From Pseudomonas laurylsulfatiphila (GTDB taxonomy: Bacteria; Pseudomonadota; Gammaproteobacteria; Pseudomonadales; Pseudomonadaceae), in contig NZ_NIRS01000003.1 in assembly GCF_002934665.1 (NCBI RefSeq), forward strand, positions 310,001 to 374,000: 64,000 nt of DNA, given 5' to 3'. The notes under the pieces are model-generated. The model was not told the origin of the DNA, ran no database searches, and worked only from the letters and a program-made list of their open reading frames with translations. The position numbers and the translations under genes were made by a program. Position 1 is the first letter of the stretch. Every line of letters begins with the position of its first letter. Below, piece by piece: positions 10,084-18,779 of this stretch.

Positions 10084-10181
10084 GTAGGAGCTGCCGAAGG
10101 CTGCGATCTTTTGATTTTGACCTTCGGCGGCGCCGAAATCACCCAAGATCAAAAGATCGCAGCCTTCGGCAGCCCTTACAG
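10084..10181. repeat. REP inverted pair (GTAGGAGCTGCCGAAGGCTGCGATC class)
   Basis: Facing copies of the same class as at about 6,310 sit upstream of ttcA, with a GC-rich spacer that contains a further partial copy (CCTTCGGCGGCGCCGAA). The 190 bases between this and the Yip1-family gene hold no recognisable regulatory site apart from a small dyad GCGAC-ATAAG-GTCGC near 10,272. Confidence 0.8.
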
Positions 10182-10370
10182 ACGCAACCGCGATTAGGCC
10201 TCGTGTTTACAGCGCGATTTGCTCTAAAGCCCCTGCTCCACCCGGGGAAACTCCTCCCTATACTGCGACATAAGGTCGCTTGCATATTTCAGACCTGTGA
10301 CTTGCTTGGCCGCATTGGCCCGTAGGCGCTCCACTGGGGGGCGACGGTAAAGACAAGAGGAGTGACTGGC

Positions 10371-10973
10371 ATGATCCATCACGTAGTGGGGCTCTTCACC
10401 CACCCTGACCAAGAATGGAAAGAAATCCGTGGCGACCAGGAGGAAAGCATCAGCCACATGTACCTGACCCATACGCTGATCCTGGCGGCTATCCCTGCCG
10501 TGTCTGCCTTCATTGGCACCACACAGGTCGGCTGGGTCATCGGCAATCGGCCTCCCGTGATGTTGACCGTGGAAAGCGCGATATGGATGACCGTCATGTC
10601 GTACCTGGCGATGCTCGGGGGTGTAGCGGTAATGGGCGCATTCATTCACTGGATGGCCCGCACCTATGACGCCAACCCAAGCCTGGCCCGCTGCATTGCG
10701 TTTGCAACCTACACCGCGACACCCTTGTTCATCGGCGGCCTCGCGGCCTTGTACCCGCACTTGTGGCTGGGGATGATCGTCGGCACCGCAGCCATCTGCT
10801 ACACGGTGTACTTGCTGTATGTGGGCTTACCGACGTTCATGAACATTCCATCTGACGAGGGCTTCCTGTTTTCAAGTTCAGTGCTCGCCGTAGGCCTGGT
10901 GGTGCTGGTCGCCATCATGGCGTTCACTGTGATTGTCTGGGGACTCGGCGTGGGGCCGGTCTACACCAATTAG
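10371..10973 (+). CDS. Yip1-family inner-membrane protein
   Basis: This 200-residue membrane protein of the Yip1/DUF1282 type has about five hydrophobic segments and the family's opening FTHPDQEWKEIR, which precedes the first helix. Bacterial members have no established role. A GAGGA ribosome site nine bases upstream supports this ATG over an in-frame GTG that directly abuts that site. It is a single-gene unit ending at a strong hairpin terminator. Confidence 0.85.
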   Translation: MIHHVVGLFTHPDQEWKEIRGDQEESISHMYLTHTLILAAIPAVSAFIGTTQVGWVIGNRPPVMLTVESAIWMTVMSYLAMLGGVAVMGAFIHWMARTYDANPSLARCIAFATYTATPLFIGGLAALYPHLWLGMIVGTAAICYTVYLLYVGLPTFMNIPSDEGFLFSSSVLAVGLVVLVAIMAFTVIVWGLGVGPVYTN

Positions 10974-11004
10974 CCGCTCATCACCGAAAATCAGAACTGC
11001 CGAT

Positions 11005-11030
11005 AAAGGCCGCCGCGAGGCGGCCTTTTC
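11005..11030 (+). terminator. Rho-independent terminator after the Yip1-family gene
   Basis: A GC-rich hairpin (AAAGGCCGCC-GCGA-GGCGGCCTTTT) followed by a T run lies 32 bases after the stop codon. Confidence 0.9.
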
Positions 11031-11130
11031 ATTCTTCAGCAACGAGAAAGCCCACGACCATTCGGCAACCTGGTGATTCGCAAGGCCCGAGGGTTGCGGC
11101 ATACTCGACCGCTCTGGAGATCCATCAAGC

Positions 11131-11625
11131 ATGCCCGAGCAACTCAATTCCCGCGTCGAAGACTGTTTCCAACTAGCCGAATCCTTTTTCAAACGACCTT
11201 TCAAGCGCCCTGTGGTGAGCCTCAAGCTGCGCGGACAAAAAGCCGGTGTCGCGCATTTGCACGAGAACCTCTTGCGCTTCAACCCGCAGCTGTACCAGGA
11301 GAACACCGAGGATTTCCTCAAGCAGACAGTGGCCCATGAAGTCGCGCACCTGATCGCCCACCAGCTGTTCGGCGACCGCATCCAGCCCCATGGCGAAGAG
11401 TGGCAGTTGATCATGCGCGGCGTGTACGAACTGCCGCCCAACCGCTGCCACACCTATGACGTCAAACGCCGCAGCGTGACCCGTTACATCTACAAATGCC
11501 CGTGCGCCGACAGCGACTTCCCGTTCTCGGCCCAGCGCCACAGCCTGGTGCGGCAAGGACGGCGGTACCTGTGCCGGCGGTGTCGCAACACCTTGGTGTT
11601 CAGTGGGGAGATGCGGGTCGAGTAG
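11131..11625 (+). CDS. sprT: SprT-family zinc metalloprotein
   Basis: This 164-residue protein has the metalloprotease motif H69-E70-VA-H73 and a third ligand region in PHGEEWQLIM (about residues 87-96). A C-terminal zinc-ribbon uses CPC near residue 133 and CRRC near residue 151. The layout matches bacterial SprT and the protease core of eukaryotic Spartan. The substrate in bacteria is not settled. It is a single gene between the Yip1 terminator and a REP pair. Confidence 0.92.
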   Translation: MPEQLNSRVEDCFQLAESFFKRPFKRPVVSLKLRGQKAGVAHLHENLLRFNPQLYQENTEDFLKQTVAHEVAHLIAHQLFGDRIQPHGEEWQLIMRGVYELPPNRCHTYDVKRRSVTRYIYKCPCADSDFPFSAQRHSLVRQGRRYLCRRCRNTLVFSGEMRVE

Positions 11626-11650
11626 TTGGATTTACGGTGTTTGTGCGGTC

Positions 11651-11736
11651 GCCATCGCGAGCAGGCTCGCTCCCACAGGGGATCTGCGGCGTGACACAAA
11701 CCCAATGTGGGAGCGAGCCTGCTCGCGAAGGCGGCC
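11651..11736. repeat. REP inverted pair (GGGAGCGAGCCTGCTCGCGA class)
   Basis: Facing copies flank a spacer between the convergent sprT and CoA-transferase genes. This pair carries the TGTGGGAGCGAGC variant instead of TGTAGGAGCGAGC. Confidence 0.87.
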
Positions 11737-11745
11737 TGACAGGCC

Positions 11746-12927
11746 CTAGAGAATCACTTTGGCTCGCCGCAATTCATCAATCCGCTCGACACCAAACCCC
11801 AACTCCCCCAACACCTGATCCGTATGCTGCCCCAGCGCCGCGCCGATATGCTTCGGCTCAGGCAACCCCTCTGAAAACTTCAACGGGCATGCCATCTGTG
11901 CCTGGCTTGAACCATCGTCCCGCGGCACATCGGTCACCAACTCCCGCGCTTGCAACTGCGGATGACACAGCGCTTCTCCCAGACTCAACACCGGTTCGAC
12001 GCACGCATCCAGCTCAGCGAACAGCGCACGCAACTCGGCAAAGTCGTGCTTTTCAAATTCGACCTTCAGCGCGTCTTTTAGCTGTTTCTGGTGCGCCGGT
12101 TGCGGTGACAGGCCGAGGCCAGCCAGTTCCTCCAGCCCCAATGCCGTGCACAACTGCTTCATGAACACCGGCTCCAGGCTACCCACCGACAGCCAGCGCC
12201 CATCCCGGGAGCGGTAGTAATCGTAAAAGCTGCCGCCATTGAGCACCTGGTTTTCCGGCCCCGGCTCGACGCCACAGGCCAGATATCCGGCACCCGCCAG
12301 TGCATTCAGGCTGAACGCGCAGTCGGTCATGCTGACATCCAGGTGCTGGCCCTGACCGGTTTGCTGCCGGGCGATGACCGCCGCCAGCAAGCCAATCACC
12401 CCGTGCAGCGAACCACCGGCGACATCCGCCACCTGCATGCCCAACGGCAATGGTCCACTGTCGGCACGGCCGGTGTAACTCGCCAGCCCGGACAAGGCCA
12501 GATAGTTGATGTCATGGCCGGCGCGGTCCTTGTAGGGGCCGGTCTGGCCGTAGCCGGTGATCGACACATAAATCAATTTTGGGTTGATCGCCTTCAGGGC
12601 CTCATACCCCAGGCCCAGTCGCTCCATGACACCGGGGCGGAATTGCTCCAGCACGATGTCGTAGTCCTGCAACAGCTGCTTGATGACATCCAGCGCCTCA
12701 GGCTGCTTGAGGTCCAGGGCGAGGCTGCGCTTGTTGCGGTTGAGGTAGGCATGACTGGCCGACACCCCTTGATCGTGGGGCGGCAACACCCGCAGCAGAT
12801 CCATGCGGGTCGGTGATTCGATGCGCAGCACTTCGGCGCCCATGTCCGCCAGCAGCAACGAAGCGAACGGCCCCGGCAGCAGCGTCGAGAAATCCAGAAC
12901 CTTGAGTGATGCCAATGGACCGAGCAT
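11746..12927 (-). CDS. CaiB/BaiF-family CoA-transferase (possible 2-methylacyl-CoA racemase)
   Basis: This 393-residue class III CoA-transferase family member starts LKVLDFSTLLPGPFASLLLADMGAEVLRIESP, typical of the family. The catalytic Asp is expected in the GHDINYLALSGL segment, which also occurs in alpha-methylacyl-CoA racemases. Two roles are possible: CoA transfer between acids, or epimerisation of 2-methyl-branched acyl-CoAs. The D-I-N-Y context favours the racemase branch. GGGAGA lies before the ATG. It sits alone downstream of dctA with no adjacent catabolic genes. Confidence 0.85.
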   Translation of the reverse strand: MLGPLASLKVLDFSTLLPGPFASLLLADMGAEVLRIESPTRMDLLRVLPPHDQGVSASHAYLNRNKRSLALDLKQPEALDVIKQLLQDYDIVLEQFRPGVMERLGLGYEALKAINPKLIYVSITGYGQTGPYKDRAGHDINYLALSGLASYTGRADSGPLPLGMQVADVAGGSLHGVIGLLAAVIARQQTGQGQHLDVSMTDCAFSLNALAGAGYLACGVEPGPENQVLNGGSFYDYYRSRDGRWLSVGSLEPVFMKQLCTALGLEELAGLGLSPQPAHQKQLKDALKVEFEKHDFAELRALFAELDACVEPVLSLGEALCHPQLQARELVTDVPRDDGSSQAQMACPLKFSEGLPEPKHIGAALGQHTDQVLGELGFGVERIDELRRAKVIL

Positions 12928-13031
12928 GAACGTTCTCCCTTAACGATGCCTCCAGCCTAGGCAGCCAACGACATTGCAGCAATCACCTTATGCGCCACTT
13001 GCAGTGACCGTTACGCTCAAACGCCGGGCAT

Positions 13032-13058
13032 GAAAAAACCCGCCGAAGCGGGTTTTTC
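13032..13058 (-). terminator. Terminator of dctA
   Basis: A short strong hairpin, AAAACCCGC-CGAA-GCGGGTTTTT, lies 14 bases after the dctA stop. T-rich flanks on both strands would let it also stop transcription from the other side. Confidence 0.9.
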
Positions 13059-13071
13059 ATTACAACAAGAC

Positions 13072-14406
13072 TTACTTGGCGTTCGTCGGGGTTGCTCCTT
13101 CGACGTGGCCCAAAACATCGTCTTTAGGCTCGTCGGCGATGCCGCGACCGCCCGAGGCCAGTTCCGCTTGCAGCACGTCGGTGTCCAGTTCCTTGACCCA
13201 CTTGGCCACAACGATGGTCGCCACGGCGTTACCAATCAGGTTGGTCAGGGCACGGGCTTCGGACATGAAGCGGTCGATACCGAGGATCAGCGCCAGGCCG
13301 GCAACCGGCAGGTGGCCAACAGCGGACAGGGTGGCTGCCAGTACAATGAAACCGCTACCGGTCACACCCGCAGCGCCTTTGGAGGACAGCAGCAATACCA
13401 CCAGCAGGGTGATCTGGTGCGTGATGTCCATGTGCGTATCGGTGGCCTGGGCAATGAAGACCGCGGCCATGGTCAGGTAGATGGCGGTACCGTCGAGGTT
13501 GAACGAGTAACCGGTCGGGATCACCAGACCCACGACGGATTTCTGCGCGCCCAAACGCTCCATCTTGATCAGCATGCGTGGCAGTACCGATTCCGAAGAA
13601 GAAGTACCGAGCACGATCAGCAGTTCCTCACGGATGTAGCGGATCATTTTCAGCACGCTGAAGCCGTGCATGCGAGCGATGGAGCCCAGCACGATCAGGA
13701 TGAACAGCAGGCAAGTGATGTAGAAGCACGCCATCAACTGACCCAACTGCACCAGCGAGCCGACACCGTAGGCACCGATGGTGAACGCCATGGCACCGAA
13801 GGCACCGATCGGCGCGAGCTTCATGATCATGTTGATGATGTTGAACATCACATGGGCGAAGCGATCGATGAAGTCCAGCAGCGGCTTGCCGTAGGCACCC
13901 AGGCGATGCAGGGCGAAACCGAAGATCACCGAAAACATCAGCACTTGCAGGATGTCGCCAGTGGCGAAAGCGCCGACGATAGTGGCCGGGATCACGTTCA
14001 GCAGGAAGCCGACGACGCTTTGGTCAGCACCGGCTGCAACATAAGTGGCAATCTTGGAGGCATCGAGGGTGGCGACGTCGATGTGCATGCCATTGCCCGG
14101 CTGCACGATGTTGACCACGACCAGACCGACCAACAAGGCAATGGTCGATACGATCTCGAAGTACAGCAGCGCATAGCCACCGGTCTTGCCGACCGACTTC
14201 ATGTCCTGCATACCGGCGATACCGCTGACAACGGTACAGAAGATGATCGGGGCGATGATCATTTTGATCAGCTTGATGAACCCGTCACCCAGTGGCTTCA
14301 CGGCCACACCGAGCTGTGGGTAGAAGTGACCGAGCGCGATACCGATGACAATTGCAACGATCACCTGGAAATACAGGGATTTGTACAGTGGCTGACGAGT
14401 CGTCAT
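13072..14406 (-). CDS. dctA: C4-dicarboxylate/proton symporter DctA
   Basis: This 444-residue inner-membrane carrier imports succinate, fumarate and malate. It belongs to the SDF (DAACS) family: the serine-rich hairpin [12 protein letters not shown], the [15 protein letters not shown] helix and the [14 protein letters not shown] hairpin carry the substrate and ion site. About eight membrane helices are visible. The ATG has GAGGAA upstream, and the leader is about 120 bases from an RpoN promoter. Length and termini match other pseudomonad DctA proteins. Divergent from an AraC-type regulator. Confidence 0.96.
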   Translation of the reverse strand: MTTRQPLYKSLYFQVIVAIVIGIALGHFYPQLGVAVKPLGDGFIKLIKMIIAPIIFCTVVSGIAGMQDMKSVGKTGGYALLYFEIVSTIALLVGLVVVNIVQPGNGMHIDVATLDASKIATYVAAGADQSVVGFLLNVIPATIVGAFATGDILQVLMFSVIFGFALHRLGAYGKPLLDFIDRFAHVMFNIINMIMKLAPIGAFGAMAFTIGAYGVGSLVQLGQLMACFYITCLLFILIVLGSIARMHGFSVLKMIRYIREELLIVLGTSSSESVLPRMLIKMERLGAQKSVVGLVIPTGYSFNLDGTAIYLTMAAVFIAQATDTHMDITHQITLLVVLLLSSKGAAGVTGSGFIVLAATLSAVGHLPVAGLALILGIDRFMSEARALTNLIGNAVATIVVAKWVKELDTDVLQAELASGGRGIADEPKDDVLGHVEGATPTNAK

Positions 14407-14537
14407 TGCAAAGTTCCTCAAGGGTGCCCGGTGACAACATCCATCTGTTGCCCGCAACACCGCAATTGCGAACCCTCCTGCACTGGAGGGATTTGTTTTT
14501 TCGAGCTGCGCAACGGCAGGCCTCTGCACGTTGTATC

Positions 14538-14552
14538 GCAAGGCCCGTGCCA
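14538..14552 (-). promoter_or_regulatory. Sigma-54 promoter of dctA
   Basis: Read on the minus strand the site is TGGCACG-GGCC-TTGC, matching the -24/-12 consensus (TGGCACG-N4-TTGC) without mismatch. Transcription would start near 14,526. RpoN and DctB/DctD control of dctA is well known in pseudomonads and rhizobia. Confidence 0.92.
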
Positions 14553-14630
14553 CCTTCCGTAAAAACCCTGCAAGCCTTTTGATATCAGGGCTTGCAGCAA
14601 ATTCCCTGTCACCGGAGGGTTACAAACATG

Positions 14631-14688
14631 TGGCGGATTTCCGCCCTTCCACTAAAAGTCGTCCTGCAATTTGGCGGATATCCGCCCT
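14631..14688 (+). promoter_or_regulatory. Tandem operator-like palindromes before the AraC-type gene
   Basis: Two near-identical 17-base elements, TGGCGGATTTCCGCCCT and TGGCGGATATCCGCCCT, start 41 bases apart, close to four helical turns. The second contains the perfect dyad GGCGGATATCCGCC, and the first has one mismatch. They end 57 bases before the regulator's ATG. The spacing suggests a cooperatively bound operator. The binding protein is unknown. Confidence 0.65.
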
Positions 14689-14744
14689 GTTCATGCCCGC
14701 AGTGCGCAGCTACCATCCGTCGTTCAACGGTCAGGCCTGCTGCC

Positions 14745-15743
14745 ATGCGCGAACGCACCATTGCCAGTCATTTCGCCCGCGCCGTTCTCGGCGGGGCACG
14801 TCGACACGGCTACGACTATTCCAGACTGCTGCAGCAACTGGGAATCAGCCCCGAACTGCTGGATGAACCGCGGGCGCGCATCGCTCCGGAGCAATTCACC
14901 CAACTGATCAAGGCCTTATGGCTGGCACTGGACGACGAGTACCTGGGGTTCGGGCAGGCCCCGAGCAGACCGGGCAGCTTCGCGATGATGTGCCATGCCG
15001 TGATCCACTGCCGCAGCCTGGATAAGGCTCTCAATCGCGGCTTATTGTTTTATAGCCTATTCCCCGGGGCTCCGCGTTTGACCCTGACTCACGAGGACGA
15101 ATGGGTCCGCCTGAGCCTGGACGACTCGCAGCTTTGGGACCCGGACCACTTTCTGACCGAGGCTCTGCTGGTGATCTGGCATCGATTCGGCAGTTGGTTG
15201 ATCGGCCAGCGTATTCGACTGGAGCACGCCACATTCAGCTATCCCCGCCCCGAGCACGGTGCCGAGTACGACCTGCTGTTTTCCTGCCCGCTTGAGTTTT
15301 CACGCCCCCGAAGCAGCCTGTTGTTTCACAGCCGCTACCTGACCATGCCGTTGTTGCAGGACGAGCGCACCCTCAAGCATTTTCTTGAGCACTCCCCGGC
15401 CAACCTGCTTTCGCGTCCGGATGACGGCGACAGCCTGAGCAGCCGCTTACGCCGCTTGCTGAGCCGAGACAGTTCTCGCTGGCCCGACCTGGAAGCCGTG
15501 GCCGCGCACTTGCACATCAGCCCGCAAACCTTGCGCCGGCATTTGCGGGAAGAGGGTTCGAGTTTTCAGGAATTGAAGGACCAGTTGCGCCGGGACATCG
15601 CGATTTACCACCTGAGCCGCGCCGACCTGTCGTTGCAACAGATCGCTGAGCAACTGGGGTTTTCCGAACCGTCGGCGTTTCACCGGGCGTTCAAGAAGTG
15701 GACGGGGCTGACACCGGGGGCCTATCGGGCGCAGGAACACTGA
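14745..15743 (+). CDS. AraC-family transcriptional regulator (AraC_N / OruR type)
   Basis: This 332-residue regulator has an N-terminal AraC_N arabinose-binding-like domain (about residues 20-210). The C-terminal double helix-turn-helix includes LEAVAAHLHISPQTLRRHLREEG (first HTH) and LSLQQIAEQLGFSEPSAFHRAFKKWTG (second). It resembles regulators such as OruR and ArgR-like activators of catabolic genes, but the inducer cannot be named. The chosen ATG begins the conserved MRERTIASHF. Longer in-frame starts would run through the palindromic operator region. Divergent from dctA. Confidence 0.87.
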   Translation: MRERTIASHFARAVLGGARRHGYDYSRLLQQLGISPELLDEPRARIAPEQFTQLIKALWLALDDEYLGFGQAPSRPGSFAMMCHAVIHCRSLDKALNRGLLFYSLFPGAPRLTLTHEDEWVRLSLDDSQLWDPDHFLTEALLVIWHRFGSWLIGQRIRLEHATFSYPRPEHGAEYDLLFSCPLEFSRPRSSLLFHSRYLTMPLLQDERTLKHFLEHSPANLLSRPDDGDSLSSRLRRLLSRDSSRWPDLEAVAAHLHISPQTLRRHLREEGSSFQELKDQLRRDIAIYHLSRADLSLQQIAEQLGFSEPSAFHRAFKKWTGLTPGAYRAQEH

Positions 15744-15780
15744 AATTCTAGGCCGATTTTTTGCTGGCTTCACTGGCCTC

Positions 15781-15874
15781 TTCGCGAGCAGGCTCGTCCC
15801 ACAATGAATCAGTGTCGTTCACAAAAAAGTGTTCGCCGCTAATCCCGGTGGGAGCGAGCCTGCTCGCGATGGCG
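15781..15874. repeat. REP inverted pair (GAGCGAGCCTGCTCGCGA class)
   Basis: Two facing copies with a spacer of about 55 bases lie between the convergent AraC-type gene and phoQ. The left copy has lost one base in the GGCTCG-TCCCAC part. Confidence 0.83.
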
Positions 15875-15889
15875 CCCGATAAAACACAG

Positions 15890-17236
15890 CTAAACCACCG
15901 GAAAGTGAATCCGGAACGCCGCCCCGCCCATTGGCGAATCCCCCAGGGTCAGTTGGGCGCTGTAGCTCTCGATGATGTCCTTGACCACCGCCAGGCCGAT
16001 GCCCTGCCCCGGATGCTGACGGTCCAGCCGCTCGCCGCGCTCGAGAATCCGTGAGCGCTGATCCTGCGGAACGCCAGGGCCGTCGTCCTCAACACACAAC
16101 TCGGTGCCGCTGAGGGTTTCACGCACGCTGATGCGTATTTCGCCGAGGCACAGGCGATAGGCGTTTTCCAGCAGGTTACCCATCATTTCCAATAAAGCGC
16201 CCTGCTCGATCGGTACATGGCACGGGTCGGGCAGGTCGAACGCAACGTGCACGCGCTTGTCGCGATAGACCTTGTCCAGCGTGTCGCACAGACTTTTCAG
16301 CACCGGGTGCAAGTGCACCTGATGACGTACCAGACCACTCTTGCGCAGGCTGGCGCGCTGCAACTGGTAGCTGATCTGCTGGCTCATGCGTTCGATCTGG
16401 GTTTGCAGCACCCAGGCCTGATCGCGATCCTCGGGACGCTGGGCCATGTCTTCACTGACGCCCTGCAACACCGCCAGGGGCGTTTTCAGGCTATGGGCCA
16501 GGTCATCGAGGGAATCACGGTAGCGACTGCGCTGCTCACGTTCACTGTGCAGCAAACGGTTGAGGGAACCGGTGAGGCGCAGCAACTCCCGGGGATGCTC
16601 CTCGCTGAGGCTTTCACGGGTGCCACCTTCAATCTGGTCCAGCTCCTGACTCAAGCGCCGCAATGCCTGCAAGCCCCAGGTCAGACCGATCCACAGTAAT
16701 GCCAACAGCACCAGGAGTGCCGCACCAAAACCCAGATAAAGATTTTCCCGCAGGCCTTCGAGGGTCAGTTCGTACTCGCGAACCGGTTGCAGGGCCACGA
16801 TGCTGAAAGCTGCACTTTTGCCGCCGAGCAGCTTGACCTCGACGTCGTAGACGAAGAATTCCTGGCCGTTGGCTTCGCGGATCCGCGCAAACTCGTTGCC
16901 ACGTCCGTCATAGCGTGGCTTGTAATTGATGCGTTCTTCCCGGGTCGCCTTCGAGCGCCAGACCAGATGCCCTTCACGGTCATAGATATAGCCGAGCAGT
17001 CGGCTGTCGGTGAGGTTGAAGCGCTCGTCGGGCAATTGCGCCGGCATCTGCAGGCTGTTGTTCTCCACCCGGGCAGCAGAGATCAACGTGGTCACGTCCG
17101 ATGCCAGACGTTGCTCGATGGAGTCCTGCAACGCCAGGCTGAAGGCACCCTGCATAGCCGGCAGCAACGCCAGCATGAACAACACCGCCAACAGCGTGGC
17201 GGCGAGCATCAAGCGAATGCGCAGCGAACGGATCAA
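15890..17236 (-). CDS. phoQ: Sensor histidine kinase PhoQ
   Basis: This 448-residue kinase senses low divalent cations and cationic peptides and phosphorylates PhoP. It has a membrane helix at the N-terminus, a periplasmic PAS-like domain, and a second helix (ALLVLLALLWIGLTWGL). A HAMP region follows, then HisKA with the H-box DDLAHSLKTPLAVLQG and HATPase_c (GNLLENAYRLC, DDGPGVP, GQGIGLAVV). No ATG is available before the first helix. TTG at 17,236, overlapping the phoP stop (TTGA) and giving (M)IRSLRIRLML, is preferred. A second TTG two codons upstream is possible. Confidence 0.93.
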   Translation of the reverse strand: MIRSLRIRLMLAATLLAVLFMLALLPAMQGAFSLALQDSIEQRLASDVTTLISAARVENNSLQMPAQLPDERFNLTDSRLLGYIYDREGHLVWRSKATREERINYKPRYDGRGNEFARIREANGQEFFVYDVEVKLLGGKSAAFSIVALQPVREYELTLEGLRENLYLGFGAALLVLLALLWIGLTWGLQALRRLSQELDQIEGGTRESLSEEHPRELLRLTGSLNRLLHSEREQRSRYRDSLDDLAHSLKTPLAVLQGVSEDMAQRPEDRDQAWVLQTQIERMSQQISYQLQRASLRKSGLVRHQVHLHPVLKSLCDTLDKVYRDKRVHVAFDLPDPCHVPIEQGALLEMMGNLLENAYRLCLGEIRISVRETLSGTELCVEDDGPGVPQDQRSRILERGERLDRQHPGQGIGLAVVKDIIESYSAQLTLGDSPMGGAAFRIHFPVV

Positions 17237-17910
17237 GTGCAACGCTCATTGAACAGATAGCCCAGACCGCGCACGGTGTCGATCGGCTTGAATCCGCCCG
17301 GCCCCTCCAGTTTGCGGCGCAGACGCCCGACCAGCACCTCGATCACATTCGGATCACGCTCGTCGTCATCCGGGTAGAGCTGTTCCATCAAGCGGTCCTT
17401 GGGCACCACCTGCTGATGGTGGCGCATCAGGTATTCGAGAATGCGGTACTCATACGCGGTCAGTGCGAGCGGCTGTTCGTCGAGGGACGCCTGCTTGCGA
17501 TTGAGGTCCAGCAGCAAGGGACCTGCGACGATGGTCGACTGGGTGAAACCGCTGGAGCGGCGCAGCAAGGCATTCAGGCGAGCGTCCAGTTCTTCGAACT
17601 GGAACGGCTTGACCACGTAATCGTCGGCGCCGGCGGCCAGGCCTTCGACCTTGTCCTGCCAGTTGCCGCGCGCGGTGAGGATCAGGATCGGGAAAGTCTT
17701 GCCACCTGAACGCAACTGACGGATCAGGTCGAGCCCGCTCATGCCCGGCAGACCGAGGTCGATCACCGCCAGGTCAAAGTTGAATTGCGCGGCCTGGTAC
17801 AGCGCCTCCTCGGCGTTGGCCACGGACTCGACCACGTGGCCGCTCTCCGTCAGGCGGGTTTTCAGGTGATGACGCAGCAACGCTTCATCTTCGACGACCA
17901 GCAGTTTCAT
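17233..17910 (-). CDS. phoP: Response regulator PhoP
   Basis: This 225-residue OmpR-family activator has phosphoacceptor D51 (LAVIDLGLPGMSG), K101-region KPFQFEELDARL and a winged helix with VIEVLVGRLRRKLEGP..TVRGLGYLF. The order oprH-phoP-phoQ on one strand is the P. aeruginosa arrangement, so PhoP activates its own operon through the repeat promoter in front of oprH. GGGAGA precedes the ATG. A gap of about 120 bases separates oprH from phoP, with no obvious second promoter. Confidence 0.95.
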   Translation of the reverse strand: MKLLVVEDEALLRHHLKTRLTESGHVVESVANAEEALYQAAQFNFDLAVIDLGLPGMSGLDLIRQLRSGGKTFPILILTARGNWQDKVEGLAAGADDYVVKPFQFEELDARLNALLRRSSGFTQSTIVAGPLLLDLNRKQASLDEQPLALTAYEYRILEYLMRHHQQVVPKDRLMEQLYPDDDERDPNVIEVLVGRLRRKLEGPGGFKPIDTVRGLGYLFNERCT

Positions 17911-18030
17911 AACACTCTCCCGGGCAAATCAACATCTCCAAAGGCGCAACGTCGCACCTCAATGGCTAACATGGCAACGCCGGATCAGTCACTCGGACCG
18001 ATCCGGCGCAGGCCGCTCACGAAACGCTTG

Positions 18031-18633
18031 TCAGAAAGCGTAGTTGGCGGACAGGTAGGTCTGGGCGCTGCTGGTCAGGTCCAGCGAACCCTGCTTGCTG
18101 CCACCGCGCTCACTCATCTCGGTGCTGGCGTTGCTGCGCAGGTAACGGTAACCCAGTTCAACCGAGGTGTTCTGCGAAACCTGTTGCAGCACACCCACCT
18201 GACCACCGATGGCGTAGCCGATATCGCTGTCACGGCTGAAGCCTGGCGACTCCTGGGTCATTTTGGTCAGGCCCGCCGTGGCGCCGCCGAACAATTTGGT
18301 GCTGCCGCCCACCGGGTAGAACAGATCGTAGCTGCCCAGGAGGTTTTCCTGACGCAGTTTAATGCCGTTGTGCGAGCCCGACACGTTGTCGTAAGTGGCG
18401 TAGTAACGGCCCTGACTATTCTGCTGGCCCAGACGAACACCCCAGGTGGTGTCCTTGCCGATCACACCATCGGCGTTCGGGTGATTGAGGTTGTCGTTCA
18501 GTGCGTGGGATTTTTTGACCTTGTCGCTGGTCTGTCCAAGAGTGAGGCTGGCGAAGTTGTCGTCGGACGCGAAGGCTGCGGTGCTTGCGCCCAGAACCGT
18601 GAATGCCAGAAGCAATTTTTTGAATGCAGTCAT
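18031..18633 (-). CDS. oprH: Outer-membrane protein OprH (H1)
   Basis: This 200-residue protein has a signal peptide cleaved after AFA (mature start near SDDNFASL). The amphipathic beta strands end in the C-terminal YLSANYAF, with the terminal Phe needed for outer-membrane assembly. OprH is a small eight-stranded barrel that binds LPS and substitutes for Mg2+ when cations are scarce. It is first in the oprH-phoP-phoQ operon, and four PhoP half-sites lie upstream. A GAGGA ribosome site supports the ATG. Confidence 0.94.
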   Translation of the reverse strand: MTAFKKLLLAFTVLGASTAAFASDDNFASLTLGQTSDKVKKSHALNDNLNHPNADGVIGKDTTWGVRLGQQNSQGRYYATYDNVSGSHNGIKLRQENLLGSYDLFYPVGGSTKLFGGATAGLTKMTQESPGFSRDSDIGYAIGGQVGVLQQVSQNTSVELGYRYLRSNASTEMSERGGSKQGSLDLTSSAQTYLSANYAF

Positions 18634-18677
18634 TGGGGAGTTTCCTCATGTGCCGTTTGTTTTTTGGGTACGGGGCA

Positions 18678-18733
18678 AGGTTACGCACCGCGCCCTGAAC
18701 TCCCCCTGAACGCACTCTGAACCTGGGCTGAAC
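18678..18733 (-). promoter_or_regulatory. PhoP-dependent promoter: four GTTCAG half-sites plus -10
   Basis: On the minus strand GTTCAG occurs four times at starts exactly 11 bases apart (18,733, 18,722, 18,711, 18,700), each separated by five bases. Eleven bases after the last site is TAACCT, a plausible -10 element. PhoP boxes are direct hexamer repeats separated by five bases that replace the -35, usually two per promoter. Four in a row is double the usual number. The array also lies 47 bases before the divergent hydrolase gene. Confidence 0.88.
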
Positions 18734-18779
18734 CGCCCTTTCCCGAATGTTTCGACACGTTTCAACAGGAGTTCCGACC

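Larger units (their letters stand above)
14407..14744. other. dctA / araC-like divergent regulatory region
   Basis: This gap between two divergent genes holds the sigma-54 promoter for dctA, an inverted repeat CTGCAAGCC...GGCTTGCAG at 14,568-14,597 lying just upstream of that promoter, and two GGCGGAT-type palindromes nearer the AraC-like gene. The inverted repeat is a candidate binding site for an RpoN activator such as DctD. Confidence 0.7.

Noticed and set aside
13030..14562. A 510-codon open frame antisense to dctA, and similar ones antisense to flgE (26,860-28,281) and the RstB-like gene (20,888-22,075)
   Set aside because: Composition is that of complementary-strand artefacts and each lies over a well-recognised gene.
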